Source: Intoshia linei (Eukaryota; Orthonectida; Rhopaluridae). Taken from it: a stretch of DNA of 22,306 nt. The position numbers and the translations under genes were made by a program. Shown piece after piece: positions 18,586 to 22,306 of this stretch; positions within the stretch are counted from its first letter, which is position 1, and each line of letters starts with the position of its first letter. Below the pieces are notes generated by a model. That model had not been told where the DNA came from. It worked only from the letters and a program-made list of their open reading frames with translations, and searched no databases. Location: contig LWCA01000597.1 in assembly GCA_001642005.1 (NCBI GenBank), forward strand, positions 1 to 22,306, read 5' to 3'.

Positions 18586-19229
18586 ACAAATATGTATAAA
18601 ACAAAAAATTATATTTAAAAATATATTGGTAAATAAGATAATACATATATTTCATAAGTTTATGTACATAAAAGGATGCGCCAAAATAATATGCTAGTCA
18701 TTTAATTTATATCGAGTCGTATAGAATTCAAACTTCATAAAGTATCTTAAATTAACTAAAATTTTTTTTTAAATAATATTCTGTTACATATTAATGAATT
18801 CCGTATAATTATATATAATTCAATAATGACTAACAAATTAATAAATATTAACAAATTCATCATTTAAAATTTTTTTTATATTTTACTAAAATATACTTGG
18901 GTACCCAATCTCTACAAAATTATGTATTAAATTTATTGATTACAATCCCAAATAATCAGTAATATCAATATATAATATATTCTTATTTTTTCTGTTTTCA
19001 AGGATCTTTCTGTATAAAAAATATACATATAATGTACTATAATAAAAGTTTTTTTAAGTCGGACTGTTTGTATAAATTTTAAATTGATGCGATCTGGTAT
19101 ATCAAAAAGTTCACCAACCTAGGCCTAAAGTAAACTCTGATTAACATTTTAATTAAAGTAGTCAAAATTCTTATATTTAATTAAAAGTATACGAAAATTA
19201 TTAAAAGTAGATAATATTGTAATTCCCAA
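18586..19229. other. non-coding, nothing recognised
   Basis: Very A+T-rich, with no open frame of coding character and no recognisable transposon end. Confidence 0.5.
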
Positions 19230-19679
19230 TTATGATCGCAAACAAATATTTGAGATAACATCTAAAAATTTTAAATATAACCAATTCAAGAAATTAGAAT
19301 TTAAAAATTCATAGTCGAGTTTTTCATACTGCATTGAATTCAACTGAAATAAAATTTAAGCCTTACACGATATTATAATTAATGGACACGTAATTTTGTC
19401 TACGCTTTGATAAAATCTGTAAAAAATTTCTACATTTTTGTAAAAATATTTCACGAGGAAATTAAACGATTTATGTGGACTGAATTATTAAAAGTATGAA
19501 ATTGCCAGTGTCAAACCTACCGTGTCCAAGGCCCTTTTCAGGGCCTCAACATAATTGTTCAACCTAGTCTCGTCGAGATGGCTACTAGGTCTATTATTTT
19601 GGATATTATATTCATTCATCACGTAATACATGTCGATAAATTTTTCTCGTATTTTAAGTATTAAATTCTCACTACTCAT
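19230..19679 (-). CDS. unknown small protein, tentative three-exon gene
   Basis: Exon 19679-19521 starts at an ATG and encodes 53 residues: MSSENLILKIREKFIDMYYV, then 'MNEYNIQNNRPSSHLDETRL' and 'NNYVEALKRALDT'. It ends at the good donor ACG|GTAGGT. Candidate exons are 19416-19369 after TTTTTTACAG (ILSKRRQNYVSINYNI) and 19328-19230 after AATGCAG, ending in TAA. The total is about 101 residues. The second intron would be 40 nt with donor GTGTAAG, in line with the ultrashort introns elsewhere. The sequence is charged, predicted mainly helical, and 'VEALKRALDTILSKRRQ' reads as one continuous helix across the first junction, which favours it. The first exon is well supported; the later two are tentative. 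I do not recognise the family. Confidence 0.45.
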
Positions 19680-21389
19680 TTAGTTTAATACTGTTCCTTT
19701 ACTTATATAAGATTGAATGTCTGTGTCCGTTTATTTAAATAATCGACAATTGTAGAAATTAAAAAGGCTAAATTTCTAATACAGTTTTTCCCAACACGTG
19801 TTTATATCTATTTTTCAGTTTCATAATTTGAGTCCTTCAGCGTCAAAAAACTAGTTTTAATATACAAAAAGCAATATTTGTTTGATTATATAGAAAAATG
19901 CATGTATTTACCAATTTTACATTTTTAAAATATTTTTGATAATTGGTTAAAGCGTAATGAGAATTAGACGATTAAATTATTAACAAAAATTTGGATAAAC
20001 AGAAAAAGATATGATGGATCAAATACATTTATAACAGGTTATGACTAGCGAATGTTTATATATTATATTTATATACATTGTATAAGATAATATTATCCAT
20101 AAACAAACAATTTACAGCTTACACTAAAATATCAATATTGCATCAAGTTTTATCAAGGTATTCTTTTACGAATCAATTTAACGGTACGAAAATGATGATA
20201 AATGTAAATAAAAAGTATTACTCAAAAAGTTAGTAAAATAAATTTAAAAATTATTCTTAAAATTACAAAAAGATTTTATTAGAGCCGTGTTACGCACCGG
20301 ATCTTACCCAATATGATTTATATAAATTTCTTTCAAGAGAAAATTTACTTAAACAAATATATTTCTTTACTGATCAAATTAAATTGGAACACGATCAAAA
20401 CAAACAGTGACTTAAATGATCTACGAAAATTTCATGTACAATTGAATAAATGTATGGCATCATTTTGAAATTTGTATGCAAAAATTCAAGGTTTTACCCA
20501 ATTTACTTATGATATATATACTTATTGTATACAATAATCTTATGTGCTCAATTAATAAAAAATTAAAAATCCAAGCTTTGTAATATTACACGGGTTAACT
20601 TTCGGAAAAATAGTAACATTAAAAAGTAAAATTAAATATCAGTTTATAAAGCAAAAGTCGGCAACCAATGGCCACAGAATAATTTTGGTGGCCCTTTGAG
20701 TAAATGTGTATATTATTTATTTTAAAATTTTTCAACTGTAAAACATTGTTTTAAACATTTTCTACCATAATTAGCTCATCATAATGATTTTAATACTCAA
20801 TTTTCAGATCGTCCAGGATTTTATTTTGTTGAATATACTAGAAACGTTTCTCTTCATTTAATTGATAACATTCATAACACCTAGTAATTTAAAACAATTT
20901 AAAAAGGATTATTAACAGTGTTACTTGACTATGGAAAACGGAATAGAGAAAACTAATACATAAAAAAGTAGATTTAAAAGTTAGTAAAATATTATCAAAT
21001 ATTGGACAAATTTCAATCTCACACACCTGCTGATATTTTAATTTAATATAACGTCTATAATAAAAATAAATTAATAAAAAGGTTGTTTCACAACAGGATA
21101 AAAAAGAAAATATTGATAAATATAATTTGTAAAATATATACTAAATATCATTGAATCACTGCAAAAAAATGAGTTTTGATCTTATGGGTTAATGCATATT
21201 GTCTCTAGATAATATAATAAATGACATTTCATGAAAAGAATTATAATTGTAAATTCAAAGATTGTACGTAATTAGCAATATTTAAAAATAGTTTACAAAA
21301 CCCATGGGCCATGCTAAGTTTATGAACCCGTTATATACGGTTCGTAAAATTGAATGCAACCATGTTTGCTGATAGTGGGATGTATACTA
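19680..21389. other. non-coding, one hAT-like relic
   Basis: A+T-rich with no supported exon. Around 20656 'gtcggcaaccaatggccaca' and 'aattttggtggccc' resemble the start of the hAT relic at 7945 and mark a truncated hAT copy without a partner. No MSH2 ATPase exon was found on the minus strand. Confidence 0.5.
20656..20700 (+). mobile_element. hAT-like solo end
   Basis: 'gtcggcaaccaatggccaca' followed by 'gaataattttggtggccc' parallels the 'gggccacatagaatttttgg' and 'tgggccaca' block at 7962-7989. Truncated; no target duplication visible. Confidence 0.45.
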
Positions 21390-21972
21390 TGGAGTCCTGA
21401 TTATTCGAAAATTTGAAAAACCGGTTATCGAATAATTCCGGTTATTTGAACAACGATTATCCGAAATTTAAAATTTTTATCATAAAAACCAACAATCCTT
21501 ACTTATATAATATGTACGCGATTTTTGTTTGTGTGTGTGTTCCACTTTATTAAAATAACTACCAGTCTTAAAATTTTATAAAGTCCACATTTCAATTATA
21601 GTTTTTTCCGGGGGTGTTCGCAAAATAAATTTCAACATCTCAAACTCACATCTTACGGGTCAAAAAACCCCAATTGTCCTTCTTTTTAAAAATCAAACAA
21701 GTTAGAGAATTTAAAAAAATTATATCTTCAGGGCCAAAACCCCAAACTACCCTTCTTTTTTTAATGAAAACAGCCCTAGAATTTAAAAAAAATTACAAGT
21801 GGTACAGTTGTATCCTGTTAACACACACAAAAAATTTCAATCCGAATGACTTCACGGTGAAAAAAGCATTTTAGTATTCATATATAAATTTTTGAAAATC
21901 CGATTATTCCAAATATATTCCGATTATTGTAAACGATTAACCGAATTTTCAATTAATCGAATATCATTCCCT
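21390..21972. mobile_element. pogo/Tigger-like MITE enclosing a repeat copy
   Basis: The left arm (21390-21475) carries 'gattattcgaaaatttga', 'ccggttatcgaataattcc' and 'cgattatccgaaattt'. The right arm (about 21890-21972) read inverted gives 'gatattcgattaattgaaaa', 'ttcggttaatcg' and 'ggaataatcggattttc'. These are imperfect long inverted arms of the ATTATCCGAA style seen in pogo/Tigger elements. A TA dinucleotide borders both sides. The middle (about 21500-21884) is copy 3 of the repeat family. Confidence 0.55.
21500..21884 (-). repeat. dispersed repeat with internal tandem units, copy 3
   Basis: An inverted copy of the family at 14634 and 16602. On the minus strand it reads 'actaaaatgcttttttcacc', then 'ggggttttggccctgaag', 'ggggttttttgacccgtaag' and finally 'gtggactttataaaatttta'. 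It is closest to copy 2. The plus-strand open frame at 21674-21874 lies across it and is spurious. Confidence 0.75.
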
Positions 21973-22306
21973 AATGTATACTATACATTGTATAGGTTAG
22001 TCGAAATTTAATTTTTTCTGTAAAATTAGAAAATTTCACCCTCGGCAGAACTAGCAGCTGTTTGTACGAAGTATATAACAGTCAAGCAAGCTTAATTATA
22101 CTTTGTATATGACAATCTTATATTCAATTTTATTCGAAATAAATATTATATTAAAGTAAAATAATACCCAAAACTATGTGAAATCCATGAATTTCTTCGA
22201 ATGGTATTTTTGAGATACCATATAGGTTATTTATGCAATATATAAATGTCTTTGTAATGTTTTAGATACTAAGATATTTACAATATAAATCTTATATTTA
22301 ATTTAA
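21973..22306. other. non-coding, nothing recognised
   Basis: A+T-rich tail of the window with no open frame of coding character and no transposon end. Confidence 0.5.

Noticed and set aside
21527-21540. Short (TG)n run
   Set aside because: Only a few units, within the repeat copy; not a notable microsatellite.
21674-21874. Open frame of 66 codons
   Set aside because: Antisense to copy 3 of the same repeat family, and not conserved in copies 1 and 2.
1-22306. tRNA, rRNA, CRISPR array, bacterial operon or viral genes
   Set aside because: No cloverleaf box A/B pair, rRNA core or regularly spaced repeats were seen, and the spliced insect genes exclude a prokaryotic context.

Overview
This is eukaryotic nuclear DNA, very A+T-rich (about three-quarters by eye), from an arthropod and most likely an insect. 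The evidence is spliced genes with GT-AG introns, a recognisable Hunchback orthologue, and a dense scatter of cut-and-paste DNA transposon remnants (Tc1/mariner, hAT, piggyBac-like, pogo-like). I cannot place it to order. Most introns in the reconstructed genes are only 32-45 nt long. This is why open frames look broken when read straight through, and why most genes were rebuilt exon by exon.

Layout. 1-549: 3' end of a Tc1-like transposon with doubled terminal repeats. 552-1650: intergenic repeat debris. 1660-1956 (+): terminal exon or small gene of unknown function. It converges on a complete ten-exon ACADSB-type acyl-CoA dehydrogenase gene (1983-3743, -), with only 26 bp between the two stop codons. 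3744-5028: intergenic, with hAT ends. 5029-6819 (-): a complete six-exon gene for a 524-residue acidic, Asn-rich protein with a possible LOTUS-like N-terminus. 7230-9580: transposon cluster (a hAT MITE with target duplication, two hAT transposase relics, a truncated piggyBac-like MITE). 10149-12997 (-): hunchback, four exons seen and the 5' end uncertain. Its large intron holds a 623-bp hAT element with target duplication. 13-17.1 kb: mostly non-coding, with two weak coding signals, a piggyBac-like MITE and two copies of a repeat family containing internal tandem units. 17512-18026 (-): the last three exons of MSH2, without the ATPase core. 19230-19679 (-): a tentative three-exon small gene. 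21390-21972: a pogo-like MITE that encloses a third, inverted copy of the repeat family.

The genes have no common pathway: branched-chain amino-acid breakdown, segmentation/neural transcription control and mismatch repair are simply neighbours. The unusual points are the ultrashort introns, the tightly packed convergent pair, poly(A) signals fused to stop codons, a Hunchback whose fourth and C-terminal fingers have decayed, and an MSH2 whose catalytic exons are not where they should be.
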